Notes under the pieces: model-generated
What the model was told of the DNA's origin: nothing
Databases searched by the model: none
What the model saw: only the letters and a program-made list of their open reading frames with translations
Translations under genes and position numbers: made by a program
Part shown: piece after piece, positions 63,301 to 64,000 of the stretch
How the letters are laid out: every line of letters begins with the position of its first letter
Position numbering within the stretch: position 1 is the stretch's first letter
NCBI GenBank assembly: GCA_022510385.1
Contig: JAFLTQ010000010.1
Coordinates: 1 to 64,000, forward strand
Direction of reading: 5' to 3'
DNA from: Muribaculaceae bacterium
Lineage (GTDB): Bacteria; Bacteroidota; Bacteroidia; Bacteroidales; Muribaculaceae
DNA: 64,000 nucleotides

Positions 63301-64000
63301 TGAACCAATCGAATAATTTCGGATTCTTCAGGGTCAGAGCATACGTGCCCGAGGTAAGGGTTGCCGACACTCTATTCAATGCATCTCAAATAATCCAAGC
63401 TGTTAAAGAAGCTGAGAACGACCGGGTTGACTGTATGGTTTTCCCTGAATTGTCTGTCACCGGATACACCTGCGCCGACCTATTTCAACAAGAGTTGCTT
63501 ATGCAACAAGCTGAAGAGGCTGTAATCGATATTCTCAACAAGACTAAAGAATGTGATCTCATTTTTGCTGTGGGAGCCCCTGTCAGGGTGGGAGATAAAA
63601 GATATAATTGTGCAGTTGTTATTTGCAAAGGGAATATTTTGGGGATTATACCCAAAACCCACTTGCCTAACTATAACGAATTCTACGAAAAAAGGTGGTT
63701 TGAATCGGGTCGAGGCCTCGAATGTTCCAATTTCAGCTTTGGAGGGTGTTCCACCTCATTCGGCACAAACCTTATATTCAACTATAAGGATGTGAAAATA
63801 GGAGTGGAATTATGTGAGGATCTTTGGGTGCCTAATCCTCCAAGCAGCAATTTAGCCATGGCGGGCGCCGAAGTATTGCTTAACCTTTCAGCTTCCGATG
63901 ACCTTATTGGGAAACGCGATTATCTGTGCAATCTTATCAGCCAGCAATCCGCTCGTTGCAGATGTGCCTATGTGTATGCATCCGCCGGATGGGGCGAATC
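63301..64000 (+). CDS. nadE: Glutamine-dependent NAD+ synthetase, 5' part, cut at the window end
   Basis: The visible 233 residues are the nitrilase-type glutaminase domain. Glu (FPELSVTGYTC), Lys (PKTHLPNYNEFYEKRWF) and Cys (ELCEDLW) form the catalytic triad. The C-terminal NAD synthetase domain lies beyond base 64000. GTG at 63301 is chosen because an in-frame TAA is 15 bases upstream and the conserved N-terminus (FGFFRVRAYVPEV) begins right after. Confidence 0.92.

Overview
The window looks like chromosomal DNA from a member of the order Bacteroidales, probably a gut commensal related to Muribaculaceae. The family-level placement is inference. The evidence is Bacteroidota promoters of the form TTTG-N19/20-TAnnTTTG, almost no Shine-Dalgarno sequences, and Bacteroidota-restricted families (DUF4491, DUF4492, DUF4494, DUF3467, a large-form IspG, GldK/L/M/N and PorP/PorT). 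No phage, conjugative element, CRISPR array or rRNA operon is visible.

Layout. 1-600: the end of a tRNA-Gly, a tRNA-Leu and a DUF4491 membrane protein. 600-1560: a three-gene minus-strand cassette (DUF3791, DUF3990, DUF3791-like) resembling a toxin-antitoxin module. 1.7-5.7 kb: two large secreted acidic proteins whose short C-terminal modules look like type IX secretion (T9SS) sorting signals. 5.7-6.45 kb: a gene-free, repeat-rich stretch, followed by an ATPase/DUF4143 gene with three tandem repeats abutting its start. 7.9-11.9 kb: a WYL regulator, a CBS-nucleotidyltransferase, Obg and an acyltransferase. 12-14.5 kb: a divergent glycosyltransferase and flippase. 14.5-21.6 kb: a continuous T9SS core operon porT-porP-gldK-gldL-gldM-gldN.

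21.6-38 kb is mostly core metabolism and envelope: dGTPase, a TPM-domain protein, a LysE-family fusion, a Rieske-like lipoprotein, an SRPBCC protein, pyrE, UDP-glucose dehydrogenase, an ECF-like sigma factor, an HMA protein, a LolD-like ATPase, an RsmF-like methyltransferase, an exonuclease, a CorC/HlyC protein, LptC, an outer-membrane barrel, CoaX and an FtsB/DivIC protein. 38-48.9 kb: YccF, SerB, a patatin outer-membrane protein, ApbE, a DJ-1 protein, a YigZ protein, a HAD phosphatase, a 29-residue basic protein (probably ribosomal), RNase E/G and FolC. 48.9-54.5 kb: a two-gene chromate transporter, cytochrome bd with DUF4492, DUF4494 and YggS. 54.5-64 kb: an MFS permease, a lipoprotein, tRNA-Pro, CysS, DUF3467, TcdA, IspG, a PAP2-like protein, RluA and the start of NadE.

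Themes. The T9SS operon and the two putative cargo genes suggest the cell exports and anchors surface proteins by T9SS. LptC, the LolD-like ATPase, the patatin barrel and the flippase/glycosyltransferase pair add envelope assembly. The most unusual regulatory observation is that at least five unrelated genes place a TAnnTTTG -7 box exactly four bases before their ATG, which predicts leaderless mRNAs. Two further genes, for the WYL regulator and YccF, share a nearly identical promoter including the spacer, and a GGCCCTAAAT leader motif. The DUF3990 cassette, the repeat cluster at 5.98-6.25 kb and the tandem repeats before the ATPase are the best candidates for less-described biology.
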